Shown here: in pieces, positions 1-8,614 of the stretch
Layout of the letters: each line of letters starts with the position of its first letter
Position numbering within the stretch: position 1 is the stretch's first letter
NCBI GenBank assembly: GCA_965199815.1
Contig: CBDATE010000028.1
Location: 186,001 to 250,000, forward strand
DNA from: Azotimanducus sp965199815
GTDB lineage: Bacteria > Pseudomonadota > Gammaproteobacteria > Pseudomonadales > Azotimanducaceae
Length of the DNA: 64,000 nucleotides
Direction: 5' to 3'
The notes under the pieces: generated by a model
The model's input: only the letters and a program-made list of their open reading frames with translations
Database searches by the model: none
Told to the model about the DNA's origin: nothing
Translations under genes and position numbers: made by a program

Positions 1-1
1 C

Positions 2-1186
2 AGCATGAGTCTTGATGGCGAGGTGGAGACCGCGACTCTGGGCGTGGATTACGCCAGAGAGCAGTGGTTGGCCGGTGTTGCCCTGGCGTACAGTCAGGGG
101 GCAGGTGGCTATCGGGAGTCGGAGGCCGGACTGGGTGATGTGAAGACGACCTTGAGCGCGGCCATTCCCTATGCGTCCTACAGGTTCTCGGAGCGGCTGG
201 ATGTCTGGGGAGCAGTGGGGCGTGGTGTGGGCACCCTGACGCTGACACCGCAGGACGAGGGAGGCATCGAGACTGACCTTGACTGGAGCATGGTGTCGGC
301 TGGGCTGCGCGGAGGTCTTCTGGGAGCAGAGGGGAGAGGTGCGGCCGTGAGCGTGGTGTCGGATGCCTTCTGGTCACGCACCGGTTCGGCGCGGATGGAA
401 GCGGGGATGGAAGCGGGAGAGCGGCATTCGAGTCTGGCCGCATCGCAGGCGGATGTATCGCGGCTGAGGCTGGGTCTTGAAGGCAGTTGGGCGCTGGATC
501 TGGGCAGAGCCGGTGGCCTGATGCCGAAGCTGGAAGCAGGGGTGCGCCATGACGGAGGCGATGCCGAGCAGGGCTTCGGGGTGGAGGTCGGCGGTGGGGT
601 TGCCTGGAGGGTGCCAGCCCTTGGTCTGACGCTTGATGTATCCGGTCGCACGCTGCTGACGCACGAGGACGACGGGCAGGAAGCATATGGCTTCTCGGCG
701 GCACTGGGCTATGACCCGCGGCCAGAGACGACGCGCGGCTTCACGCTGAACCTGCGTCAGGATGTAGGCGGGCCGTCGAGTGGCGGGGTACAGGCGCTGT
801 TCGTGTCGGAGCTTCCCGGCGTTGGCATGGGTAGCGGAGCGTCGCTGGGCAGTCGCTGGAATCTGGAGACTTCCTACGGCATGGCGGTCTCTGACGACCG
901 GTTCACGCTGAGTCCGAGCTTTGGTCTTGGGGTGTCCGAGACGGCGATAGATTACAGCCTCGGCTGGGAGCTGGTGCCGCAACCGAGTGAAACCGCGCTT
1001 GACTTCACGCTGACGCTCAAGGCGACGCGGCGCGAGCCTCTTGATGTGGGGAGTGCGAGCAGCACATGGTTCGACACAGGTGTCGGCGGGGACGGAGTCG
1101 GTTCCGGATTCGACACTGGCCAGCAGAACGGTTCGGAACTCGGACCGGAACACGGAGTGTCAATCGGGGTCACCGCGCGCTGGTAG
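2..1186 (+). CDS. C-terminal part of an autotransporter-like outer-membrane beta-barrel protein (5' end outside window)
   Basis: The reading frame is open to the left edge, so the gene begins outside the window; about 394 residues are visible. The protein is rich in glycine and shows alternating hydrophobic/polar stretches with many aromatic residues, as in a transmembrane beta-barrel. It ends in an aromatic residue (last residues GVTARW), the usual C-terminal signature recognised by the BAM machinery. No passenger domain is visible, so its cargo is unknown. The barrel assignment is by composition and pattern, not by a diagnostic motif. It converges on the iron-transport permease gene and a hairpin lies between the two. 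Confidence 0.6.
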   Translation, partial: SMSLDGEVETATLGVDYAREQWLAGVALAYSQGAGGYRESEAGLGDVKTTLSAAIPYASYRFSERLDVWGAVGRGVGTLTLTPQDEGGIETDLDWSMVSAGLRGGLLGAEGRGAAVSVVSDAFWSRTGSARMEAGMEAGERHSSLAASQADVSRLRLGLEGSWALDLGRAGGLMPKLEAGVRHDGGDAEQGFGVEVGGGVAWRVPALGLTLDVSGRTLLTHEDDGQEAYGFSAALGYDPRPETTRGFTLNLRQDVGGPSSGGVQALFVSELPGVGMGSGASLGSRWNLETSYGMAVSDDRFTLSPSFGLGVSETAIDYSLGWELVPQPSETALDFTLTLKATRREPLDVGSASSTWFDTGVGGDGVGSGFDTGQQNGSELGPEHGVSIGVTARW

Positions 1187-1209
1187 CGTACTGGTAGTGC
1201 GCTGGTAGT
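1178..1209 (+). repeat. short direct repeats (CTGGTAG) at the 3' end of the barrel gene
   Basis: The heptamer CTGGTAG occurs three times at roughly 11-base spacing across the stop codon and just after it. The repetition probably reflects local slippage; no function is visible. Confidence 0.5.
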
Positions 1210-1212
1210 CGG

Positions 1213-1238
1213 GGGAACCCTGTTATTCAGGGTTTCCC
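1213..1238. terminator. hairpin between convergent genes, possible bidirectional terminator
   Basis: A 10-bp stem with one bulged base per side (GGGAACCCTG against CAGGGTTTCCC) encloses a TTATT loop. The loop contains the stop codon of the permease gene. No T-run follows on either strand, so intrinsic termination is an inference from position and stem strength. Confidence 0.45.
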
Positions 1239-2890
1239 TGGCGCGCAGCGAAACTCTGCCGTGCGAGCAGCAACACAGGTACGAGCCCGGCGAGGAGGAT
1301 TGTGAGCGAGGCCGTCGATGCTTCTGCCAGACGCTCGTCCGAGGCGAGACGATACGCGCGGGTCGCCAGGGTCTCAAAGTTGAACGGTCGCAGAATGAGC
1401 GTTGCCGGCAACTCCTTGATCACATCCACGAACACCAGCAGCATGGCGGTCAGCAGCGCAGGTGTGAGCAGAGGCACATGCACACGTACCAGCAGCCCGC
1501 CGGGGCTCGCCCCCAGGCTGCGCGCGGCGCTGTCGTAGTTGGGATGGATGCGCGCCATTCCGCTCTCCAGGCTGTTGAACGCGACGGTCAGGAAGCGAGC
1601 CAGATACACAAACACCAGTGTGGCCATGCTCCCCGTGAGCAAAAGCCCCGTCTGCATACCAGAGACAGCGTTCAGCCAGCTCGCGAGTTGCTTGTCGAGA
1701 GCGGTCAAGGGTGCGATGAGTCCGACTGCGAGCACCATGCCGGGAATCGCATAGCCGAGGGTGGCTGTCCGCACACCAATCCCGAGTAGCCATGCGCCCC
1801 CTTCGAGGCGCAACGCGTAGTTGAGCCAGAGCGCGCACAGCCCGGCGAGCAGTGCCGCAATCGCTGCTACCGAGACGCTGTTGGTCAGGTATCCGATAAA
1901 GGCAACGCCGAAGCCTGGGTCGCCACTTGTCAGTGCATGCCACAGCAGCGTTGCAGCAGGCAACAGCAGGCCGAGTATCAGTGGAAGCGCGCACACAAAC
2001 GTGGCGAGAGCGCCGCGCCATCCTGCGAGCCGTGTGCGAGTCGGCGGTATGTTCCTGGACACCGGATTCGCGCGCAGCCCGCGTCTTGCCAATTGCTCCA
2101 ACACCACAAGCACCACCACGATCAGGAACAACCAGCCAGCGAGTTGCATGGCGGCGTGAGGCTCGCCCTGGGCGTACCAGGTGCGGAAGATGCCGTTGGT
2201 GAGCGTCGCCACGCCGAAGAAATTCACCACACCGAAATCCGCCGCGGTCTCCATGAGCGTCAGCGCCAGGCCGCCGGCAATTGCCGGACGCGCTTGTGGC
2301 AGGGCGAGCGTGAAGAACGCCCGCGTTGGTGATGCGCCCAGCGTTCTTGCCGCTTCGCCGAATGATCCGGCATGGTCTGCGAAGGCGATGCAGGAAAGCA
2401 GATATACATAGGGGTAGAGTGTCAAAGCGAGCACCAGACCCGCACCGGGAAGGGAACGGATGGTCGGCAGCCCTGCATGCAACAGGCCCGAGTCGCGCAG
2501 CCACATCTGCAGGGGGCTTGTGTAGGCAAGCATGTCTGCGTAGGCGTAGGCCACCACATATGCCGGTGCGGCAAAAGGTAGAATCAGTGCCCAGACAAAT
2601 ATCCGACGCCCGGGAAATTCTCTGGTCGCGACCAGCCAGGCGCACCCTACGCCTGGAATCAGGGACAGGATGGCCACCATGAGCAGTAACGCTACGGTAT
2701 TGAGCAGATACTCCAGCAACAGGGTCTCGCGCAGATGCGCCCAGACGGCTGCGTCCGGTGTGACGAAGGTGAGCAGGATGGTGGCAATCGGCACAGCAAT
2801 GGGCAGGGCGATAACCAGAGTGCCCAGAGTCCATGCCGAGGGAAGCATTCCTGGCCGGATACGCGCCAATGTTGGTGCCTGACCGAACAT
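1223..2890 (-). CDS. fbpB: iron(III)-type ABC transporter permease (FbpB-like, fused two-domain permease)
   Basis: Inner-membrane channel of a ferric-iron uptake ABC transporter. About 555 residues with some twelve hydrophobic segments arranged as two homologous halves. Each half carries an EAA loop that docks the ATPase: EAARTLGASP in the first half, SAARSLGASP in the second. This double permease is typical of the FbpB/SfuB/AfuB group, with ThiP-like transporters as the alternative. The ATG at 2890 places the first membrane segment close to the N-terminus; the frame could extend to a TTG at 2950. It is divergent from the ATPase gene, and the two ATG codons share the tetranucleotide CATG. The binding protein and ATPase lie on the other side, so the three genes form one transporter split over two transcripts. 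Confidence 0.88.
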   Translation of the reverse strand: MFGQAPTLARIRPGMLPSAWTLGTLVIALPIAVPIATILLTFVTPDAAVWAHLRETLLLEYLLNTVALLLMVAILSLIPGVGCAWLVATREFPGRRIFVWALILPFAAPAYVVAYAYADMLAYTSPLQMWLRDSGLLHAGLPTIRSLPGAGLVLALTLYPYVYLLSCIAFADHAGSFGEAARTLGASPTRAFFTLALPQARPAIAGGLALTLMETAADFGVVNFFGVATLTNGIFRTWYAQGEPHAAMQLAGWLFLIVVVLVVLEQLARRGLRANPVSRNIPPTRTRLAGWRGALATFVCALPLILGLLLPAATLLWHALTSGDPGFGVAFIGYLTNSVSVAAIAALLAGLCALWLNYALRLEGGAWLLGIGVRTATLGYAIPGMVLAVGLIAPLTALDKQLASWLNAVSGMQTGLLLTGSMATLVFVYLARFLTVAFNSLESGMARIHPNYDSAARSLGASPGGLLVRVHVPLLTPALLTAMLLVFVDVIKELPATLILRPFNFETLATRAYRLASDERLAEASTASLTILLAGLVPVLLLARQSFAARQGNPE

Positions 2891-4022
2891 GATCGAGGAT
2901 TGTAACTGTGACGCAGCACACGAGAAACGAAAGCGCACCAATGGCACCAACGGGGCAGCACCCCAGGTGACGCTCAGGCTCGAACAGGTGCGCCATGGCT
3001 ACGGCCCCGACCTCGTGCTCGAGGGGGTGAATCTGTCCGTCAGCGGCGGCGAAATCCTGTGCCTGCTCGGCGCATCAGGCAGTGGCAAGAGCACCCTGCT
3101 GCGCATCATCGCCGGGCTCGAACCGCTGCAAGCGGGGGTCATCTCCCTGAACGGTGTGGAATTGGCCAGGCCGGGGCGTGAGCCGCCACCGGAAGCACGA
3201 CATTTTGGTCTGGTCTTTCAGGATCATGTACTTTTTCCGCACCTGACCGTTGCCGATAATGTGGCGTTCGGGTTGCGCGCGCTCGCTGCGCGAGAACGTG
3301 CTGCGCGGGTAGTCAGGCATCTGCGGCAAGTGCGGCTCGAGGGCTACGGCCATCGCTACCCGCATACCCTGTCCGGGGGCGAGCAACAGCGCGTGGCGCT
3401 GGCGCGCGCTGCTGCCACGGAGCCTGTGGTCATGCTCCTCGATGAACCCTTTGCCAGCGTGGATGCGACCTTGCGCCGTCGCTTGCGGGATGATGTGCGG
3501 CAACTCCTGCACACGAGCGGTGTGGCGAGCATTATCGTCACGCATGATGTCCGCGAGGCGATGGAAGTCGCTGACCGCATCGCCGTACTGCATCAGGGCC
3601 GCATCCTGCAGGACGATACTCCCGAAGCGGTCTGGCGTGCGCCCGCAGCACGGTTCATTGCGGAGCTTCTTGACGATTCGAGTGCCATTGACGGTGTGGG
3701 CGGGGCAGACGGTGTTGACACCGGCTTTGGGCGAGTTGACCTGCCGACCGGTATGGCGGTCCGTCCCGGCGAACCCTGTCGAGTGATTGTGCGCGCCGGA
3801 GCAGTGCAACTCACAGCGGACACTTGCGGCGATGCCGAGGTTGTGGACAGTCGCTTTCTTGGTGACCGCCATCTTGTCATTCTCGAGGCGGGCGGTGAGC
3901 GCCTGCGTACGCTGCATGTAACGGCTCCCGAGGTTGTGCCCGGCACGAAGGTCAAGCTGGCCTTTGATTCGGGCGGAGTGCTTGTGTATCAATACCAAGA
4001 GAATGATTCTCATTTATCATGA
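2889..4022 (+). CDS. fbpC: iron(III)-type ABC transporter ATP-binding protein (FbpC-like)
   Basis: ATPase subunit of the ferric-iron transporter. Near residues 60-70 is the Walker A motif GASGSGKST; the ABC signature LSGGEQQRVALARA is near residue 160, followed by Walker B VVMLLDEPFAS and the H-loop THDV. The last 90 residues resemble a TOBE regulatory domain, as in FbpC and MalK-like ATPases. Total 377 residues. The ATG at 2889 gives about 26 extra polar residues; a GTG at 2967 would give a more usual N-terminus and leave room for a divergent promoter. The stop at 4020-4022 is 45 bp before the binding-protein gene, consistent with one transcript. Confidence 0.88.
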   Translation: MIEDCNCDAAHEKRKRTNGTNGAAPQVTLRLEQVRHGYGPDLVLEGVNLSVSGGEILCLLGASGSGKSTLLRIIAGLEPLQAGVISLNGVELARPGREPPPEARHFGLVFQDHVLFPHLTVADNVAFGLRALAARERAARVVRHLRQVRLEGYGHRYPHTLSGGEQQRVALARAAATEPVVMLLDEPFASVDATLRRRLRDDVRQLLHTSGVASIIVTHDVREAMEVADRIAVLHQGRILQDDTPEAVWRAPAARFIAELLDDSSAIDGVGGADGVDTGFGRVDLPTGMAVRPGEPCRVIVRAGAVQLTADTCGDAEVVDSRFLGDRHLVILEAGGERLRTLHVTAPEVVPGTKVKLAFDSGGVLVYQYQENDSHLS

Positions 4023-4067
4023 AGCCGGACATCTTCACCCCCAACCTTCGAGAGGTACATTGCAATC

Positions 4068-5108
4068 ATGACGCGGAGACTTTCATGCACAGCCAGCAGG
4101 CTGGCCATTCTGCTTTTCGCCGCTCTCGCGGCCTCGGCTCCCGCGGCCCCGGCCCTCGCCGCCGAAGAGGTCAATCTGTATTCGGCGAGACACTACGACA
4201 CGGATTTTGCGCTCTACGATACCTTCACCGAACGCACGGGCATCAAGGTCAACCTCATTGAAGGCGGCAGTGACGCTCTCATCGAGCGCATTGCCAACGA
4301 GGGCGAATATACGCCAGCCGATCTGTTGATCACGGTGGATGCCGGGCGCTTGTGGCGAGCCCGGGAGCGCGGCATTTTTCAGCCGCTCGAGTCGGAGGTG
4401 CTTGAACAGCGCATCCCCGCCCATCTTCGCGACCCCGAAGGGCACTGGTTTGGCCTGTCCAGGCGTGTGCGGGTGATTGTTCACAACAAGGACAGCGCTT
4501 CTGCTGTCGGTATCACGCGCTATGCACATCTGGCCAACCCGGATTTGCGCGGCATGATCTGCATGCGTTCATCCTCGAACATCTACAACCTGTCGCTCAT
4601 GGCAGCGTTGATTGATGCCCTCGGCGCAGCCGCCGCAGAGACATGGGCGCAGGGCGTTGTGGCCAATTTCGCTCGCTCGCCACAAGGCAATGACACCAGC
4701 AACCTCACTGCCGTGGCCTCCGGGGAGTGTGCACTGACGCTGGCCAACACCTACTATCTCGGTCGTTGGCTGGCGAGCCTCGATGAAGGGGAGCAGCGCA
4801 TGCTGGAGCGGCTCAGTGTGGTGTTTCCCAATCAGGACGACCGCGGCGCACATGTCAACATCAGCGGCGCAGGCGTGACGCGCCACGCCCCGAACCGCGA
4901 CAATGCCGTGCGCTTCCTGGAGTACCTCACCACGGACTTCGCACAGAAGCTGTTCGCAGAAGGCAACAACGAATACCCCGTTATCGGTGAGGCATCCGGT
5001 CCCATCACGGCGCTCGGCACCTTCAGGGAAGACGAGCTCAGTGCCGCGGTGCTTGGCCAGAACCAGGCCGAGGCGGTACGCATCTATGACCGCGCCGGTT
5101 GGCGTTAG
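4068..5108 (+). CDS. fbpA: iron(III) ABC transporter periplasmic substrate-binding protein (FbpA/FutA-like)
   Basis: Periplasmic receptor that delivers ferric iron to the permease. A clear signal peptide with a hydrophobic run and an APALAAEE cleavage region covers the first 30 or so residues. The mature start VNLYSARHYDTD matches the FbpA/FutA family, where the tyrosine helps bind iron. The paired tyrosines in NTYYLGRW fit the conserved iron-ligand pair. 346 residues, normal for the family. A GAGAGG ribosome-binding sequence lies about 10 bases before the ATG. It follows the ATPase gene on the same strand. No clear Fur box was seen by eye. Confidence 0.9.
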   Translation: MTRRLSCTASRLAILLFAALAASAPAAPALAAEEVNLYSARHYDTDFALYDTFTERTGIKVNLIEGGSDALIERIANEGEYTPADLLITVDAGRLWRARERGIFQPLESEVLEQRIPAHLRDPEGHWFGLSRRVRVIVHNKDSASAVGITRYAHLANPDLRGMICMRSSSNIYNLSLMAALIDALGAAAAETWAQGVVANFARSPQGNDTSNLTAVASGECALTLANTYYLGRWLASLDEGEQRMLERLSVVFPNQDDRGAHVNISGAGVTRHAPNRDNAVRFLEYLTTDFAQKLFAEGNNEYPVIGEASGPITALGTFREDELSAAVLGQNQAEAVRIYDRAGWR

Positions 5109-5140
5109 CCGCCAGTTGGCGTGTTGGGTGCCAGTTGGTG

Positions 5141-5488
5141 TCAGCCCGCGAGCCAGTCGCCATATTCACGCCAGGCGGCACGTACAGCGGGCAGGCGGGC
5201 AGGCTCGATGGGTGCTTCGCCGCGGATGTTCCGCGCATCCAGCAGGTGGAGCACGGCCGTCACCTCGGTACAGGAAAAATCGACTGTGAACATGTGCGTA
5301 CGCGCATCGCCGAGATGGTCCCGAGGCCGCACGAGCGACCTGGCGAGAAGCGGGTCGCAGGCCCCGAGCAGCCGCTCGCGGAGCGCTTTCTGACCAGCTG
5401 CGTCGGCAAGCGATGCGGTCACCTCGAGAAGGTGTCTCGACATGACATGTGGCTGATCGCAGAGGCGCTTGTACTCGTCCCAGTCCAC
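5141..5488 (-). CDS. small conserved-looking hypothetical protein downstream of purC
   Basis: A 115-residue acidic/leucine-rich soluble protein containing DWDEYKRLCDQPHVMSRHLL near its start. The family is not recognised. The GTG start at 5488 directly follows the purC stop (TAA then CGTG), so translation is probably coupled; an internal ATG at 5443 is an alternative giving 100 residues. Codon usage and lack of low complexity support a real gene, and it fills the only gap between purC and the iron-transport operon. It has no signal peptide or membrane segment. Confidence 0.6.
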   Translation of the reverse strand: MDWDEYKRLCDQPHVMSRHLLEVTASLADAAGQKALRERLLGACDPLLARSLVRPRDHLGDARTHMFTVDFSCTEVTAVLHLLDARNIRGEAPIEPARLPAVRAAWREYGDWLAG

Positions 5489-5489
5489 G

Positions 5490-6431
5490 TTATCCGAGTT
5501 GCAGAGATTCGCCCGTGAGCCTTGCACAGGCTTCAAGGTAGCGGCTGAGCGTGTTCTGCACCACATCGTCCGGCAGTGGCGGTCCAGGCGGAGTCTTGTC
5601 CCAGTCGCCCGAGGACACCAGAGTTTCCAGGTGATTACGCACGTATTGCTTGTCGAAACTCTCCTGCTCGCGGCCCGGCTGCCATTCATCGGCGGGCCAG
5701 AAGCGGGAGCTGTCCGGCGTGAATACTTCGTCGATAAGTATCGGCGTGTCCGGTGCTTCGTCCAGTACGCCGAATTCGAACTTGGTATCCGCGAGAATGA
5801 TGCCGCGTTCGCGCGCATGGTCGCGCCCGGCGGCGTAGAGTTCAAGCGTCAGGTTTTCCAGCCGCGTGGCCATGTCGTCGCCGAGAATTCTGCCCGCCTC
5901 CTGCTTGCTGATGTTCTCGTCGTGCCCGGATTCTTCCTTGGTGGAGGGTGTGAACAGGGGCTGTTCCAGACGGTCGCTATTGACCAGTCCGGCAGGCAGC
6001 GCGATGCCGCACACCGCGCCGGAACGCAGATAATCCTTGTAGCCGCTGCCGGTAATGTAGCCGCGCGCCACGCACTCGACGGGCAGTACGCGTGTCTTGC
6101 GGCAGAGCATGATGCGCCCCTCGAGCGCGGCACGGTCTGCATCGGAGATGCCCGGAATATCGGCCGAATCACAGGACACCAGATGATGCGCCACGCGGCT
6201 TGCAAAGAGCTCGAACCAGAATCGCGACAACTGGGTCAGGACGATGCCCTTGCCGGGCACACCGGTGCCGAGTACGACATCGAAGGCGCTGACGCGGTCG
6301 GTGGCCACGATCAGCAATCCGGCGGAGCCGTCGGGCAGTGGGCAATCGTACAGGTCGCGCACCTTGCCGCGACGGGCACCGGCAAGCGGAAGGTTGGTCT
6401 CCATGACTGCGTTGATGGGTGAGCTTGACAT
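5490..6431 (-). CDS. purC: phosphoribosylaminoimidazole-succinocarboxamide synthase (SAICAR synthase)
   Basis: Catalyses ATP-dependent joining of CAIR and aspartate in de novo purine synthesis. The protein contains GKVRDLYD near the N-terminus, the AFDVVLGTGVPGKG segment and ECVARGYITGSG, all characteristic of SAICAR synthase. 313 residues, the longer form found in many proteobacteria and yeast. The ATG at 6431 is chosen because an AGGAGG sequence lies 10 bases upstream; the frame extends further to 6467 without support. purE lies 12 kb away in this window, so the purine genes are scattered. Confidence 0.95.
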   Translation of the reverse strand: MSSSPINAVMETNLPLAGARRGKVRDLYDCPLPDGSAGLLIVATDRVSAFDVVLGTGVPGKGIVLTQLSRFWFELFASRVAHHLVSCDSADIPGISDADRAALEGRIMLCRKTRVLPVECVARGYITGSGYKDYLRSGAVCGIALPAGLVNSDRLEQPLFTPSTKEESGHDENISKQEAGRILGDDMATRLENLTLELYAAGRDHARERGIILADTKFEFGVLDEAPDTPILIDEVFTPDSSRFWPADEWQPGREQESFDKQYVRNHLETLVSSGDWDKTPPGPPLPDDVVQNTLSRYLEACARLTGESLQLG

Positions 6432-6514
6432 GGTTATCGGGCCTCCTGAAAGGAACAGGATACACAAGGTATATCAGTATCTGCCGAGCATTCTGGCCAG
6501 CGTCGAGCAGGGCA

Positions 6515-8524
6515 TCGAGGAAGCGGCGAGCGTTGTGAGCGACGGGGCGGGAGGAGTGGACAGGGTGTGCACCGGAGCAGGGGCAACGACGGCCCAACTG
6601 GCACCTTCGAGCGCGAATCAGGATGTCACAGGAGCCCCAATACAGCGATGATCACTCCAGCGAATACAAACATGGATGTGATCATCCCCTTCAGCAGGTT
6701 GACTCTCGCCTCGTCAACTTTCGAATTGGTCTCAAAGCGCAGGGCCTCAATGTCCTTTTTGGACTCGATGCGCAGCTTTTCGATGCTCCCTTCAAGCCGC
6801 TTGGCGCTCTCGCTGTTCTCCAGGCGCATGGCCTCGATGTCCTTGCTGGTCCCGAGGCGCATGGCCTCGATGTCCTTGCTGGTCTCGAGGCGCATGGCCT
6901 TAATGTCCTTGCTGGTCTCGAGGCGCATGGCCTCGATGTCCTTTTTGGTCTCCAAGCGCAGGTTTTCGATGTCCTTTTTGGTCTCCAAGCGCAGGTTTTC
7001 GATGCTCCCTTCAAGCCGCTTGGCGCTCTCGCTGTTCTCCAGGCGCATGGCCTCAATGTCCTTGCTGTTCTCGAGGCGCATGGTCTCAATATCCTTTTTG
7101 GTCGCCAGGCGCAGGTTTTCGATGTCACCTCTGGTCTCCTGTCGCAGGGCATCAATGTCCTTGCTGGTCTCGAGGCGCAGGTTTTCGATGCTCCCTTCAA
7201 GCCGCGTAGCGCTCTCACTGGTCTCCAGGCGCAGCTTTTCGATGTCACCTCTGGTCTCAACGCGCAGCTTTTCGATGTCACCTCTGGTCTCGACGCGCAG
7301 CTTTTCGATGTCCTTGCTGGTCTCGACGCGCAGCTTTTCAATGTCCTTGCTGGTCTCGACGCGCAGCTTTTCAATGCTCCCTTCAAGCCGCACAATGTTC
7401 TCTCTGGTCTCCAGGCGCAGAGCCTCAATCTCCGTTTGAAGCCGCGCAATGCCCTCCCTGGTCTCCTGCCGCAGGGCCTCAATGTCCTTTCTGGTCTCCT
7501 GTCGCAGGGCCTCGATGCTCGCTTGAATCGCTACGATATTTTCATTGATGGATGCTATATCTCGCCGGATAGATACAACATCCTCCCTGGCGGCCATATC
7601 GGTAGTGTTGTTCCTGAACGCAAGAACTTGCCCCTCGACGAGAAGCTCCGCCTGCCTCTCGGTAAAGGCACCATCTTCGCTCAGGAGCTTCACCAAGCCG
7701 CGCGTGTCATATGCGGGTGTTGTACTCATGGGCTGTTCGTATGCGAGTGCTGTACTCATGGGCTGAATCCTATCACTTCTCGCAGTGCCTGTACACATTC
7801 AGCACGTCATTTCGAGATAGCCGTCTCCGAGGTGCTCCCCACCCGCGTCACGCACCCGCACCAGTCCCTCCCAATAGCGCACCGATGTGTGCAGGTACTG
7901 ATCATCAAGCGCGGCCTCGATCAGGAACTCGCCTGTATCATCGAGGCTGACGGCCCATTCGAGCACGAAGATGTCGCCATCAAACGCCTTGGTGCGGCGC
8001 GCCGTCATGCGGAATTCACGGCTTTTGAACCTGCGCACCCGGCCACTGGTGTCGCGATACAGCGCGTAGTTGAACGCATGCCAGTCGCCTGACTCCTGCA
8101 CCAGCCGGTAGAGCATGAGTTCACTGCCATCCGTGAGCATGAGCGCCATCCAGTCCCATCCGCTGAGTCCGTTCGGCAGCTCGCGACTGCTCCATTCGCG
8201 GTCCAGCCACGCCCAGCCAACCACCGGAATGCGCGTATCGTCCCACCCGAACTCGCCGCGCGCCAGCAATCGCGGAACAGAGTAGTAATGAGAGGCGGCG
8301 GACTCGGACTTGGCCGAGTAGCCATTCACCCCCTGCAGGATTTCCGGCTCGGTCTGTTCGAGCGTCACCCGCAGGGATGCATCTCGCCCCGCAGCCTGCA
8401 TTTGTAGCGGAAAGAAGGATGTGTCGAGGCTCTTCACTCTGGTTGCGGCGAGATTGAGCTCGAAGGGCGCTGGCTTGAAGAAAGCCATGCCCGGCACTTC
8501 CCGTGACAGGGTCTCGAAGGCTCG
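6515..8524 (-). repeat. tandem amplification unit A (2010 bp)
   Basis: First of four head-to-tail units. It starts at TCGAGGAAGCGG, covers a coiled-coil gene, and ends inside the lipocalin-like gene at AAGGCTCG. Its left edge is where the sequence leaves the purC upstream region, so the left end of the amplified block is at or near 6515. Length differences among units are multiples of 3 and come from the coiled-coil repeat region and the N-terminal decapeptide repeats. Confidence 0.85.
6626..7759 (-). CDS. coiled-coil protein with C-terminal membrane anchor (DUF1640/CCDC90-like), copy A
   Basis: About 377 residues. The N-terminal region has LSEDGAFTERQAELLVEG, matching the start of DUF1640/CCDC90-type proteins. 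It is followed by roughly 250 residues of 11-residue (hendecad) repeats of the type DIEALRLETSK, interrupted by a few RLEGSI spacers that add a heptad. The end is one hydrophobic helix (MITSMFVFAGVIIAVLGLL). Expected topology is a long cytoplasmic rod anchored at the C-terminus. The ATG at 7759 has an AGGA sequence about 9 bases upstream; an ATG at 7798 directly after the lipocalin stop is the alternative. This copy has two instead of three N-terminal decapeptide repeats. The cellular role is unknown. Confidence 0.8.
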   Translation of the reverse strand: MSTALAYEQPMSTTPAYDTRGLVKLLSEDGAFTERQAELLVEGQVLAFRNNTTDMAAREDVVSIRRDIASINENIVAIQASIEALRQETRKDIEALRQETREGIARLQTEIEALRLETRENIVRLEGSIEKLRVETSKDIEKLRVETSKDIEKLRVETRGDIEKLRVETRGDIEKLRLETSESATRLEGSIENLRLETSKDIDALRQETRGDIENLRLATKKDIETMRLENSKDIEAMRLENSESAKRLEGSIENLRLETKKDIENLRLETKKDIEAMRLETSKDIKAMRLETSKDIEAMRLGTSKDIEAMRLENSESAKRLEGSIEKLRIESKKDIEALRFETNSKVDEARVNLLKGMITSMFVFAGVIIAVLGLL

Positions 8525-8614
8525 TCGAGGAAGCGGCGAGCGTTGTGAGCGGCGGGGCGGGAGGAGTGGACAGGGTGTGCATCGGAGCAGAGGCAACGAC
8601 GGCCCAACTGGCAC
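7799..8614 (-). pseudogene. 3' fragment of the lipocalin-like (AttH-type) gene, copy A
   Basis: Nearly identical to the intact gene at 13610-14794 from about its residue 154 to the stop. The signal peptide and first half of the N-terminal lipocalin-like domain are missing. The open frame continues upstream through the duplication junction at 8524/8525 to a GTG at 8614, giving about 30 unrelated residues, but no ribosome-binding sequence is visible. The last residue is Cys instead of Arg. Without a signal sequence any product would stay in the cytoplasm, so I treat it as a passenger fragment. Confidence 0.6.

Noticed and set aside
1374..2996. 540-codon open frame in another minus-strand frame over the permease gene
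   Set aside because: Arg/His/Cys-rich shadow translation; the permease frame has membrane helices and EAA motifs.
6740..7540. Regular 33-base direct repeats resembling a CRISPR array
   Set aside because: The repeats are contiguous coding hendecads without unique spacers, and no cas genes are present.
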